The notes under the pieces were generated by a model. It was given only the letters and a program-made list of their open reading frames with translations, was not told where the DNA came from and searched no databases. Both the position numbers and the translations under genes were made by a program. Below are positions 8,712 to 17,383 of a stretch of DNA of 64,000 nucleotides, piece after piece. The DNA comes from Succinivibrionaceae bacterium (GTDB lineage: Bacteria; Pseudomonadota; Gammaproteobacteria; Enterobacterales; Succinivibrionaceae): the NCBI GenBank assembly GCA_019420905.1, contig JAHZGH010000006.1:62001-126000 (forward strand). The letters are read 5' to 3'. How positions within the stretch are numbered: position 1 is the first letter of the stretch; every line of letters starts with the position of its first letter.

Positions 8712-9152
8712 ATGATCGATCAAACTGAAGGTGCTGCAACCCCAGCTATGCGCCATAAGGCTCGTCATTTTGCCCTACAGGCTGTTTATCAATGGCAGAT
8801 GACTGGCGATAATCCTACTGAAATTGAACGACAGTTTCGTGAAGATCAGCCAATTCAGGGGGCTGATTTAGATTATATGCATGATTTGATTTCGGGCGTA
8901 ATTACAAATATAGCTCAGATCGATGAGACTTTTTCTCCTTATTTAAGTCGCCCTTTAGATGATCTTGATGAGGTTGATAAGGCTGTATTACGCTTAGGTA
9001 CTTTTGAGCTGATGTTTAGGCAGGAGGTTCCTTTTCGCGTTGTTATCAACGAAGCTATTATGTTAGCTAAATCTTTTGCAGAAAAAGACAGCCATAAATT
9101 TGTAAATGGTGTACTTGATAAAGTCGTTCGTAATCTACGTGGCCAAAAGTAA
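8712..9152 (+). CDS. nusB: Transcription antitermination protein NusB
   Basis: Binds boxA RNA with NusE (S10) and promotes antitermination of rRNA operons. The all-helical 146-residue protein begins with ARHFALQAVYQWQMT, typical of NusB, and shows DKAVLRLGTFEL and RVVINEAIMLAKSF. AAGGAAAG precedes the start. The ribH-nusB-thiL order is conserved in gammaproteobacteria. thiL begins two bases after its stop. Confidence 0.95.
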   Translation: MIDQTEGAATPAMRHKARHFALQAVYQWQMTGDNPTEIERQFREDQPIQGADLDYMHDLISGVITNIAQIDETFSPYLSRPLDDLDEVDKAVLRLGTFELMFRQEVPFRVVINEAIMLAKSFAEKDSHKFVNGVLDKVVRNLRGQK

Positions 9153-9154
9153 AA

Positions 9155-10162
9155 GTGAGCTTGGGTGAATTTGAGCTTATAGGCCGTTATTTCTCCAAGC
9201 ATGATCGAGGAGAAGGGGTGAGCCTTGGTATAGGTGATGATTGCGCACTCTTGAGCATTCCGCAGGGAATGGAATTGGCAGTTACAACCGATACTCTAAA
9301 TGAAGGCATTCATTTTTTTAAAGGCAGTGATCCTTATCTTCTCGGTTACAAAACCTTAGCTGTGAATATTTCCGATTTAGCCGCTATGGGGGCCATTCCT
9401 TATGCTTGCACACTGTCTGTGACTTTAAATGAGGCTTCTCCTGATTTTTTAGAATCTTTTGCCCAAGGATTTTTTGATTGTGCAAAAAATGCTTCTATTA
9501 AGAATCATATTCCTTTGATTGGCGGCAATACTACTAAGGGCGATTTATCCTTTACAGTAAGTGCCTATGGTTTATGTAAAACAGGGCAGGCAATGTGCAG
9601 AGATAAGGCACGCGTAGGTGACGGAATTTATGTAACAGGATCCTTAGGTTTGCCGGCACTTGCTGTAGAAATAGGTTATGGAAAATTTGAAGAGCTTAGA
9701 GCGGATTTTAATAAGCTTTATAAAATCAGCATGATGCCTGTATCGCGATGTGATTTTGCTTGTGCATTAGCAGATATTTGCAGATGTGCCATAGATATTT
9801 CTGATGGCTTATGCGGAGATTTGCGGCACATTCTTTTAAAAAGTAAGGTAGGAGCTAAGCTTAATCTAAGTTCTATACCATATCCTGATTATTTTAAAGA
9901 GCATCATTTAAATGCTGATGCTGCTTTAAAATTAGCAATATCAGGCGGGGGAGATTATGAGCTTTTATTTACTTTGCCGCCATCTTTGGAAGCTAAGATG
10001 CAAGAAATTGCTGATAAAACCAATACTCCAGTGCATAAAATTGGGGAAATAACAGCTGAAAATGAGCTAATTTTTATCGATCATGGTAATATCATTTCAC
10101 AAAATTTTACTGCGTTTGAACATTTTTACGGCAGTAATGAATATTTGGAGAATTCATTTTGA
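9155..10162 (+). CDS. thiL: Thiamine-monophosphate kinase
   Basis: Phosphorylates thiamine monophosphate to thiamine pyrophosphate. 335 residues with the PurM/AIRS fold. Motifs include LGIGDDCALL with metal-binding Asp residues, TTDTLNEGIHF, YKTLAVNISDLAAMGA, AIDISDGLCGDL, and SGGGDYELLF. The start is GTG at 9155, giving MSLGEFELIGRYF, which matches the family N-terminus. nusB ends two bases upstream. In E. coli pgpA follows thiL; here a peptidyl-prolyl isomerase takes that slot. Confidence 0.95.
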   Translation: MSLGEFELIGRYFSKHDRGEGVSLGIGDDCALLSIPQGMELAVTTDTLNEGIHFFKGSDPYLLGYKTLAVNISDLAAMGAIPYACTLSVTLNEASPDFLESFAQGFFDCAKNASIKNHIPLIGGNTTKGDLSFTVSAYGLCKTGQAMCRDKARVGDGIYVTGSLGLPALAVEIGYGKFEELRADFNKLYKISMMPVSRCDFACALADICRCAIDISDGLCGDLRHILLKSKVGAKLNLSSIPYPDYFKEHHLNADAALKLAISGGGDYELLFTLPPSLEAKMQEIADKTNTPVHKIGEITAENELIFIDHGNIISQNFTAFEHFYGSNEYLENSF

Positions 10163-10947
10163 AAAAAATAACTAAAAAAATTTCAGTATTAGCTTGCGTT
10201 GTGGCTGCCGCTGTAAGTCTTTCTGCTTGCAAAGAAGATACTAAGGCTGCTTCTAATGTTAAAGAACAGGCTTCAGCAGCTGCTGTTAATGATAAGAGTA
10301 CTTTTGAGCAGAAAGCTTCATATGCTATTGGAGCATCTGTAGGAGCTTATTTGCATCATTTGCAGGTTTCTCAAGAGCAGTATATAGGCAAACTTGATGA
10401 GAATTTAATTAAGCAAGGTTTTAGCGATGCTTTAGCTGAGAAGCAGGCTTTAGATAATAAAGCTATTGAGACTGTCTTAAAGGATTTAGATAAGAAAGTT
10501 CAAGAAGCTATGGCAGCACAAGCTAAGAAAGAGGCTCAAGCAAACTTAGAGGCTGGAAATAAGTTTTTAGAAGAAAATAAAAAGAAGGAAGGCGTAAAAG
10601 TAACAGCTTCTGGATTGCAGTATAAAGTTATTAAAGCAGGTCAGGGCCAATCTCCTAAATCAGGGGATACTATCAATGTTATCTATAAAGGTACAACCAT
10701 TGATGGAAAGGTTTTTGATGAGCAGAAAGAAGGCGTAGAATTTCCGCTTGATAATATGATTCCAGGTTGGGTTGAAGGCTTGCAGCTAATGCAGCCTGGA
10801 GCTCAGTATGAATTTTATATTCCGGCTAATTTAGCTTATGGCGAGACTGGAGCTGCCGATGTTATTAAGCCTAATTCTGTTTTGATCTTTGACGTAAAAT
10901 TAGTCAGCGTTAAGAGTGCAGAAAATTCTTCTAAGAAGGAAAAATAG
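10159..10947 (+). CDS. FKBP-type peptidyl-prolyl isomerase lipoprotein (FkpA/Mip-like)
   Basis: Predicted envelope foldase catalysing cis-trans proline isomerisation. The signal peptide ends in the lipobox LSAC with Cys24. Lys at +2 suggests outer-membrane sorting. Residues about 48-145 form the helical FKBP_N dimerisation domain (ASYAIGASVGAYL and a long Lys/Ala/Glu-rich helix). Residues about 148-250 are the FKBP domain with SGLQYKVIKAGQGQSPKSGD, VFDEQ, PGWVEGLQLMQPGA and YGETG. The start is TTG at 10159, overlapping the thiL TGA, with TTGGAG about 8 bases upstream. Whether it is the ortholog of FkpA, FklB or Mip cannot be settled here. Confidence 0.88.
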   Translation: MKKITKKISVLACVVAAAVSLSACKEDTKAASNVKEQASAAAVNDKSTFEQKASYAIGASVGAYLHHLQVSQEQYIGKLDENLIKQGFSDALAEKQALDNKAIETVLKDLDKKVQEAMAAQAKKEAQANLEAGNKFLEENKKKEGVKVTASGLQYKVIKAGQGQSPKSGDTINVIYKGTTIDGKVFDEQKEGVEFPLDNMIPGWVEGLQLMQPGAQYEFYIPANLAYGETGAADVIKPNSVLIFDVKLVSVKSAENSSKKEK

Positions 10948-10994
10948 TATATAGATATTGAGCTTATAGATTAAGCTGTTCTTATAATTTTAAT

Positions 10995-11029
10995 AAAAAG
11001 GCCTTAATAATTTTTATTAAGGCCTTTTT
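10995..11029. terminator. Strong bidirectional terminator between the glyA operon and mrcA
   Basis: A perfect 16-bp stem (10995-11010 with 11014-11029) with a three-base loop. A-run and T-run flanks serve both convergent transcripts. Confidence 0.9.
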
Positions 11030-11047
11030 ACTTTTTAAAGTTTTTTA

Positions 11048-13492
11048 TTAGAAGATATTTTCATCATCAATATTTGACGTGTCAATCTCCGTTTGCGTTG
11101 GTTGAGATTGCTCTTGTTGTTCATAAGTGTTTTCTGAACTTAGACTTCTCCCATTTACAAGGCAGAGATCTTTTATACCTTCAGGACTAGTACAGGTGGA
11201 AAGATTTTTAGGGCGAATAATCTCTGCAGGAGGTACTCCATGCTGAGCACGTTTGAAAAATTCAGCCCATATTGGTAAAGCTGTATAAGCACCTCCTTCT
11301 GGGCTTGTACGAGACCAACCTAAATCTCTATCTGTATCAAACCCCATCCAGGCAGTTGCAACTAAATTCCCGTTAAATCCTGAGAACCAAGCATCGTGGA
11401 CATCATTAGTAGTTCCAGTTTTTCCGTGTAGATCTTGCCTTTTGGTAATGGCTGCAGCACGACCTCCGGTACCATAGTAAGGTCCTTGTATTCCATTTCC
11501 CCCATAAATTACAGATTTAAGCATGTCTGCAATTATGTAAGCGTGTTCGTGAGTTAGAACTTGTGGAGCTAAATTTTCATTAAGCTTAACGGCATCATCA
11601 ATTTTTAAAGATACGTCATTGATAATACGGTCCTCTTCTAAAGGTGAGGCTACTTTAGGCTTATATTCGTAGATTTTTTGTCCATCTTTAAATATAGAAT
11701 CGATAAAATAAGGCTCAATTTTAAATCCGCCATTAGCAAATGTAGCATATCCTGTTACTAATGTTAGAGGCGTCATCTCAACGCTTCCTAGAGCCATTGA
11801 TACTACTTGTTGAGATTTGGGTATTTCAAATCCAAATTTTTTAACATGTTCTACAACGTTATTTACACCTATTTGCATAATTAGTCGGATAGAAACTACG
11901 TTTTTCGAACGAGCTAATCCTTCTCGCAAAGTCATGATCCCATCATAGCGATTAGGTGTGTTTTTAGGCATCCAGAAAGTGCGTGAGCCGGGATCCCAGA
12001 TTTGCAGCTCCTTATCTTCAATAGTTGAATTGATATTTATTCCAGAAGCTACTGCCGCAGAATATAAGAAAGGTTTAAAGTTTGAACCTATCTGTCGTAC
12101 AGATTGTGTTGTGCGATCAAATTTGCTTTTAGCAAAATCATAGCTGCCTACTAAGGCTTCTATTTTTCCGTTGTTAGGATTTAATGCAACTAATGAGCCT
12201 TCTGCTTCAGGAAGCTGAGCTAGTTGTAGGATCTTATTTTCATCAAGATAATAGTAGATTAGATCTCCTTCCTTTAAAATATCTGAAGGCTTTTTTGGGT
12301 TAGGCCCCTGAGATCTGTCATTGCGGAAAGGAGCAGCCCATTTAAGACCATCCCAGCTAATTGTAAGATTTTTTCCTTGATCATTGAAAATAGTAACTTC
12401 TTTTTTGCTGTCATTTATACTTTTTACAAGAGCTGGGCTTACGAAGTGATAAATATCGTATTTTCTTAAGAATTCACAAATTTTATTAGGTGTTTTATCG
12501 AAGTTTTCAATATTGTTGATATTGCTGAAAGCTCCTCGATAGCCATGACGACGGTCATAGGCATTTACTCCTTTGAAGACTGCGTAATGAGCATCTTCTT
12601 GCACTTTTGAGTTAACTGTAGTGAAAATTTCAATTCCATCGGTATAGGCTTTATCACCATATTTTTCTAAAGCAAACTGACGAGCGCTCTCTGCTATAAA
12701 TGGGGCATAAGCTTCAAGAGGAGCTCCATGAAAATAAGTTTTATAAGGAGCATTATCAGCCTGATTAAACTCTTCCTCCGTTATATAACCTAAGGTTTTC
12801 ATTCTGCTTAAAACTAAATGGCGACGCTCTTTAGATCGTTCAGGGTTTGAAATAGGATTTAAGGTAGAAGGTGCTTTAGGGAGGCCAGCAATTGTAGCAA
12901 TTTCGGCTAGAGTTAAAGATTTTAAATCCTTGCCATAATATGTTTGAGCTGCTGCAGCTACACCAAAGCTTCTATGGCCAAGAGCAATTTTATTTAAATA
13001 AAGTTCTAGAATTTCATCTTTAGTTAAAACTTGTTCGATGCGTAAAGAGATGAAAATTTCTCGAATTTTACGTTCTAAGGTTTTTTCTCTAGTTAAGAAA
13101 AAGTTACGAGCTACCTGCTGAGTAATTGTACTTGCACCTTGAGATGCTTCGGCATTAGAAATGGCCACAAGTACAGCTCGCATAATACCAATTGGATCTA
13201 TTCCTGAATGTTCATAAAAACGGCTGTCTTCAATAGCTAAGAAAGCCTGCTGCATTTTTAAAGGAATATCTTCAAGTTTAACCGGAATACGCTTACTTTC
13301 TCCATACTCGCCTATGAGCTTATGATCGGCTGTATATATTTTCATCGGAGTTTCAAAAGAAACCTCTTTGAGTTCAGCTACATTAGGGAGTGAGCCTAAG
13401 GTTTCATAATAGAAGGCACTAACAGCGGCACCAGTTAATGATGCACATAGAAGACCGCCCCAAAAAACGGTTTTTATTACCTTAATGAACAC
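11048..13492 (-). CDS. mrcA: Penicillin-binding protein 1A
   Basis: Bifunctional peptidoglycan glycosyltransferase and D,D-transpeptidase anchored in the inner membrane by one N-terminal segment (about residues 7-27). The glycosyltransferase domain shows catalytic Glu88 in AIEDSRFYEHSGIDP and GASTITQQVARNFFL. After an OB-like insert, the transpeptidase domain has nucleophile Ser470 (SNFK), the SKN triad element (ARSKNVVSI) and KTGTT. At 814 residues it is close to E. coli PBP1a. The C-terminal tail is Gln/Ser/Thr-rich. It lies about 60 bases downstream of dsbD on the same strand. Confidence 0.95.
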   Translation of the reverse strand: MFIKVIKTVFWGGLLCASLTGAAVSAFYYETLGSLPNVAELKEVSFETPMKIYTADHKLIGEYGESKRIPVKLEDIPLKMQQAFLAIEDSRFYEHSGIDPIGIMRAVLVAISNAEASQGASTITQQVARNFFLTREKTLERKIREIFISLRIEQVLTKDEILELYLNKIALGHRSFGVAAAAQTYYGKDLKSLTLAEIATIAGLPKAPSTLNPISNPERSKERRHLVLSRMKTLGYITEEEFNQADNAPYKTYFHGAPLEAYAPFIAESARQFALEKYGDKAYTDGIEIFTTVNSKVQEDAHYAVFKGVNAYDRRHGYRGAFSNINNIENFDKTPNKICEFLRKYDIYHFVSPALVKSINDSKKEVTIFNDQGKNLTISWDGLKWAAPFRNDRSQGPNPKKPSDILKEGDLIYYYLDENKILQLAQLPEAEGSLVALNPNNGKIEALVGSYDFAKSKFDRTTQSVRQIGSNFKPFLYSAAVASGININSTIEDKELQIWDPGSRTFWMPKNTPNRYDGIMTLREGLARSKNVVSIRLIMQIGVNNVVEHVKKFGFEIPKSQQVVSMALGSVEMTPLTLVTGYATFANGGFKIEPYFIDSIFKDGQKIYEYKPKVASPLEEDRIINDVSLKIDDAVKLNENLAPQVLTHEHAYIIADMLKSVIYGGNGIQGPYYGTGGRAAAITKRQDLHGKTGTTNDVHDAWFSGFNGNLVATAWMGFDTDRDLGWSRTSPEGGAYTALPIWAEFFKRAQHGVPPAEIIRPKNLSTCTSPEGIKDLCLVNGRSLSSENTYEQQEQSQPTQTEIDTSNIDDENIF

Positions 13493-13554
13493 AATTAAAC
13501 CTCAAAAGTTATAAATCGGCATGATATTTTAACAAATATAAAGGCTGCTTATAT

Positions 13555-15225
13555 TTAAAAAGTACTTAAATCTGCCTTTAGCTGAGTAAAATTAAACATG
13601 CCTATTTGTTTTGCTGTTATTTTTCCTTTGTTATTGACAATAATATATGTCGGAACACCTATGATTTTATAGTGTTTGACAAGTTCTGAAGTTAGCGGAT
13701 TATTTTGATCAGTCACATCAATGCGGATAGGTTTTACATTGCTTATAATCTCTTTAAATTCTTTGCTGCTGTAAATTTTTTTATCAAGAGTATGACAGTT
13801 AGCACACCATTGAGCACTAAAAGTTAAAAAAAGATTCTGATCTTTGTACGCTTCTAGATCGGAAAGTTTAGAGACGGCAATAAAGCCGTCAGGAATTTTT
13901 TCTTCTTGCTCTGTAAAAGGTAAAGATAACAGAAGACTTAAAACAAATATTCCCGTGGTAATTAAAATCTGAAATTTTGTTGAAATGCTTGTTTTATTTT
14001 TCAGAATAATAAATACGAAGTAAGCGCTACTAAAGGCAATTAAGCTAGCAAAAACAAAAATATAATAATCTCCTAAAAGATGAGATATAAGGTAGAAGGC
14101 AGTTAAAACCAAAGGAATAGCTAATAGATTGCGGATAATTTTTCCAAAACGCCCAAAATAGCTTAAAAAATTTCTTCCGAATATTCCTATTAAAAGCAAA
14201 GGAAAGCCCATACCTAAGCCAAGGCTTAAGAATAGCAAGCTTCCGAGGATTTGATTGCCTTGTGTAGTTACATATAAAAGAGCTCCAGCAAGTGGGGCAC
14301 TTGTACAAGGAGTTGCTAATAAAGCGCTTATAATGCCAAATAAGAAAGCAGAGCTTAAAGTTCCTCTTTTTTGTTTAGCCATTTTATTTTGTAGATATAA
14401 ATTTAGCTTGTTAGGAATTTTAATCTTGAGAACTTCCATGCAGTCTAAGGCTAATAATATAAACAAACTAGATATACATAATAAAGTGACGGGATGCTGG
14501 AAAAATCCTTGGGAGAGCATGCCAAAACGAGCGAATATGAATCCTATGACAGTATATGTCAAAGCAAGTGCTATGACATAGGTAAAATTTAAAATTAAGG
14601 AATCCTTTAGATTGCAGCTTTTAACTCCAGTGATCATTGCTGAAAATATAGCCAACATAGGGAGGACACATGGAGTAAGATCTAAGCTTATTCCTAAAAG
14701 AAAGCTAAGCAGCAGGGTTAGAACAATATTATCCTCTATATGTTGATTAAAAAAACTTTCTTGATTTGCTGAAATAGATTGAAAATCACCGTCAATTTTA
14801 GGTAATTTGATTTTGCTTATATTTTGCGGATAGCAAATACCGTTATGATCACATCCTTGATAAGCTAAGGATAAGATTTTATTAGCATTGGATTTAAGTA
14901 TTTTTATGCTTACGTTTACGTTATCAAAAAATACCTCATGCTCTCCTAGAGCATCTTTGATTGTTGTTGGAGATTTATCAAAGCTCATTTCATAAACAAT
15001 ATCATTTTCCGATACTTTGAAGCTATTTTGATAAAGATAGGCCCCAGGCTCAATAGTGAAGCTGAAGATAGCTTTATCATCTTTTATATAGCCGTACCCC
15101 TGATAGGGTAAATGCTGTTGTGAGCCTGATGAAAGATCAAATAGCTTATCTATATCATCAGAGGCATTTACTTTTACAGTAAAAATAAAGGTCAGAGCTA
15201 AACATAAAATTATTTTTTTCAGCAT
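13555..15225 (-). CDS. dsbD: Thiol:disulfide interchange protein DsbD
   Basis: Moves reducing power from cytosolic thioredoxin to periplasmic partners (DsbC, DsbG, CcmG). A 21-residue signal peptide ends in KVNA. The periplasmic alpha domain carries the redox pair in QGCDHNGICYPQ. About eight membrane segments follow, with the paired cysteines in DLTPCVLPM and ATPCTSAPL. The C-terminal thioredoxin-like domain has WCANC (Cys474/Cys477). All six redox cysteines are present, so the protein looks functional. In E. coli dsbD also lies near fxsA and groESL, but with cutA, dcuA and aspA in between, which are absent here. Confidence 0.95.
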   Translation of the reverse strand: MLKKIILCLALTFIFTVKVNASDDIDKLFDLSSGSQQHLPYQGYGYIKDDKAIFSFTIEPGAYLYQNSFKVSENDIVYEMSFDKSPTTIKDALGEHEVFFDNVNVSIKILKSNANKILSLAYQGCDHNGICYPQNISKIKLPKIDGDFQSISANQESFFNQHIEDNIVLTLLLSFLLGISLDLTPCVLPMLAIFSAMITGVKSCNLKDSLILNFTYVIALALTYTVIGFIFARFGMLSQGFFQHPVTLLCISSLFILLALDCMEVLKIKIPNKLNLYLQNKMAKQKRGTLSSAFLFGIISALLATPCTSAPLAGALLYVTTQGNQILGSLLFLSLGLGMGFPLLLIGIFGRNFLSYFGRFGKIIRNLLAIPLVLTAFYLISHLLGDYYIFVFASLIAFSSAYFVFIILKNKTSISTKFQILITTGIFVLSLLLSLPFTEQEEKIPDGFIAVSKLSDLEAYKDQNLFLTFSAQWCANCHTLDKKIYSSKEFKEIISNVKPIRIDVTDQNNPLTSELVKHYKIIGVPTYIIVNNKGKITAKQIGMFNFTQLKADLSTF

Positions 15226-15439
15226 AAAATTAAACCTTTAACTAAGTGCTAAAGTTAATCAGTAATACAGCTATTAGCTTTATTAAGAGATCTTTGATTA
15301 AAAAATTTTGTCTATATTTACATAGATAAAGATAAGGAAAAATTTTTTCTTAGCTTAGATATAATAATGGTATTTAAGATATAAAGTAATATCTTGTTTT
15401 TTTCTTATGAAAAATCTATTTAATTAGGATTCATATCTT

Positions 15440-15889
15440 ATGAAGAATATTTTTTTTGCTTTATTGATATTGTTTATTTTAGAGCTGATAGTTTTGATAC
15501 AGGTAGGTTCGGCTATTGGAGCTTTGACTACTATTACTTTAATGTTTATCGCTATGATTATTGGCGCATTTTTGGTTAAATTACGTTTTGCTCAGATAGT
15601 TAAGCAAATTAGAGAAGAGCAACGCTTTGACCCATCTCTAATTTGGATCCCTTTAGCTGGATTTTTGTTTATTTTTCCTGGATTTATTTCAGATATCATT
15701 GCGCTGCTGCTGCTTTTGCCCCCTATACATAAGCAAATTGGCAATATTTATATTAAGAAGCATCCTAATAGGTTTTATTATGAAGAGCATTTTTATTCTC
15801 AAAGTACAGAGAGGAGCTCTGCTAAAGGTCGAATTATAGATGGCTCTATAGATAAGGATCCTTCTGATGACAATGAGAAACAAAAATAA
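15440..15889 (+). CDS. fxsA: FxsA family inner-membrane protein
   Basis: Small membrane protein of 149 residues. In E. coli overproduction of FxsA relieves exclusion of phage T7 by the F plasmid; its normal role is unknown. It has hydrophobic segments at about 4-24, 27-46 and 70-95, the family feature GALTTITLMFIAMIIGAFLV and the PGFISDIIALLLLLPP segment, then a charged cytosolic tail. Position supports the call: fxsA lies just upstream of groESL in E. coli. The 3' end overlaps the next gene by 23 bases. Confidence 0.9.
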   Translation: MKNIFFALLILFILELIVLIQVGSAIGALTTITLMFIAMIIGAFLVKLRFAQIVKQIREEQRFDPSLIWIPLAGFLFIFPGFISDIIALLLLLPPIHKQIGNIYIKKHPNRFYYEEHFYSQSTERSSAKGRIIDGSIDKDPSDDNEKQK

Positions 15890-16817
15890 ACTTAATATTT
15901 ACCCGAAACGTACAAATAATCTTTTAGGCTATTATTTGCTTTTAGTTTTAGTATGTTTTGTTTGGGGAGGTACTCCTGCAAGCGGAAGGACGCTAGTACA
16001 GCAGGTTTCTCCGTTTTTAATTACAGGCATGCGTTTTATTTGTGTGGGGGCTGTCTTATGTTTATGGCTTTATCTTGTTGATGGTAAAAAGGCTTTTTAC
16101 ATAAGCAAGCGCAATTTGCTAATTTTAGCTTTTATGGCTATTTTAGGCATAGGTCTGCATAATACTTTGCTGTTTTCTGCTTTAACCATTACTACTGCAA
16201 CTAATACAGCTTTAATCGAAAGTATAGGTCCTACGATTACAACCATTCTAGCTTTTATATTTATAGGTGAGCGTTTAAGTATTTTTGGCTGGGTAGGCAT
16301 TTTTATTTCTTGTCTTGGAGCAGTGTGTATTGTTTCACAAGGATCTTTGTCGTTACTTTTAGATTTAAATTTTAATAAGGGAGATATATTAGTAGTAATT
16401 TCCGAATCTATGTGGTCTGCATATGTTGTTGTAAGTTGGAAATTAACTAGAGATGTTAAAGCTTCTCAAGTAACAGCTTGGACAAGCGTAATAGGAGGAC
16501 TTTTCTGCTTAATTACAGGAGCTTTAAGTGGTTCTCTTTATTATGATGATTTAACATTTGGATCTTGGTTTTCTTTTATTTATTTAGTTGTAGCATCAGG
16601 AATTTTTGCTTTTATTGCTTGGAATTATGCAGTCATGAAAGTAGGGGCAACTAAGGCCGGAGCCTTTATATATTTAGTTCCTCTTGCTGGTGCTGTTATA
16701 GGCGTGACGCTTTTGGATGAAAGCATTAATTTAGGACAAATCTTAGGCGGAGTAATTATTGTCTTAGGAATGATGATTACAGTAAAGGCTAAATTAACTT
16801 TTGCTGCAAAAAAATAA
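15867..16817 (+). CDS. DMT-superfamily transporter (EamA)
   Basis: Predicted inner-membrane exporter of the drug/metabolite transporter superfamily. The 316 residues contain about ten membrane helices in two EamA repeats (about 20-150 and 170-305). FVWGGTPASGRTLVQ in helix 1 and GERLSIFGWVGIFISCLGA at the end of repeat 1 are typical. The substrate cannot be read from sequence; relatives export amino acids or metabolites. It occupies the slot held by yjeH, also an amino-acid exporter, between fxsA and groES in E. coli. A TTG/ATG-rich start leaves the exact initiation codon uncertain (15867 or 15873). An AT-only palindrome follows the stop. Confidence 0.88.
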   Translation: MTMRNKNKLNIYPKRTNNLLGYYLLLVLVCFVWGGTPASGRTLVQQVSPFLITGMRFICVGAVLCLWLYLVDGKKAFYISKRNLLILAFMAILGIGLHNTLLFSALTITTATNTALIESIGPTITTILAFIFIGERLSIFGWVGIFISCLGAVCIVSQGSLSLLLDLNFNKGDILVVISESMWSAYVVVSWKLTRDVKASQVTAWTSVIGGLFCLITGALSGSLYYDDLTFGSWFSFIYLVVASGIFAFIAWNYAVMKVGATKAGAFIYLVPLAGAVIGVTLLDESINLGQILGGVIIVLGMMITVKAKLTFAAKK

Positions 16818-16901
16818 AAATATTTTTATTTTATTTTTATAATTTATTCTTTGTCATTGAATTTTAAGCAAATAAATATTTTAAATTTTTATTGAAAAAC
16901 T

Positions 16902-16929
16902 CTTGAATCTTTAAAAATAGTCCCCATTT
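16902..16929 (+). promoter_or_regulatory. Sigma-32 heat-shock promoter of groESL
   Basis: CTTGAA at 16902-16907, a 14-base spacer, and CCCCATTT at 16922-16929 fit the RpoH consensus and closely resemble the E. coli groE promoter. No CIRCE inverted repeat is visible, which argues against HrcA control. Confidence 0.92.
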
Positions 16930-16988
16930 ACTTATTTGTTAAAAATAATTTTGTCATATCGCTGAAGCGGCGGTATTGACGGGGCGAT

Positions 16989-17008
16989 AATCGGGCCCTA
17001 TGCCGATT
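16989..17008 (+). promoter_or_regulatory. Hairpin in the groES leader
   Basis: A 6-bp stem (16989-16994 with 17003-17008) and an 8-base loop, in a locally GC-rich stretch inside the predicted leader, about 50 bases before the groES ATG. It could protect the 5' end or tune stability. It does not cover the ribosome site, so it does not look like a simple RNA thermometer. Confidence 0.4.
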
Positions 17009-17056
17009 GCATGAGAAGAATAGCGGTTAGAAAATAAAAAAACCGTGGAGACACAA

Positions 17057-17344
17057 ATGAAATTAGTTCCTTTGTATGATCGCGTTATTGTCAAACCTAT
17101 CGAGGAAGAGCAGAAGTCTGTTGGCGGTATTATTTTAGGTAATGCTGCAGAGAAGTCCAGCCGTGCTAAGGTTATTGCAGTAGGTAAAGGTCGTCTTTTA
17201 GATAATGGCACTTTCGCTCCTATGAGTGTTAAAGAGGGTGATACCGTTATTTTCAATGAAGGTTATGGCGCTAAGAAAGTTAAGTTAGATGGTGAGGATG
17301 TCATCATTCTTTCTGAGACTGATATTTTTGCTGTTGAAGCCTAA
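17057..17344 (+). CDS. groS: Co-chaperonin GroES
   Basis: Heptameric lid of the GroEL folding chamber. The start is the ATG at 17057 (MKLVPLYDRVIVK), with GTGGAG about seven bases upstream. A GTG twelve bases earlier, inside that ribosome site, is unlikely to initiate. 95 residues with the mobile loop EEEQKSVGGIILGNAAEKS that docks on GroEL. Expressed from the sigma-32 promoter at 16902 together with groEL. Confidence 0.98.
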   Translation: MKLVPLYDRVIVKPIEEEQKSVGGIILGNAAEKSSRAKVIAVGKGRLLDNGTFAPMSVKEGDTVIFNEGYGAKKVKLDGEDVIILSETDIFAVEA

Positions 17345-17383
17345 TCATTAAACCGATTTTTTATTTAAGGAAGTTTTATAAAA

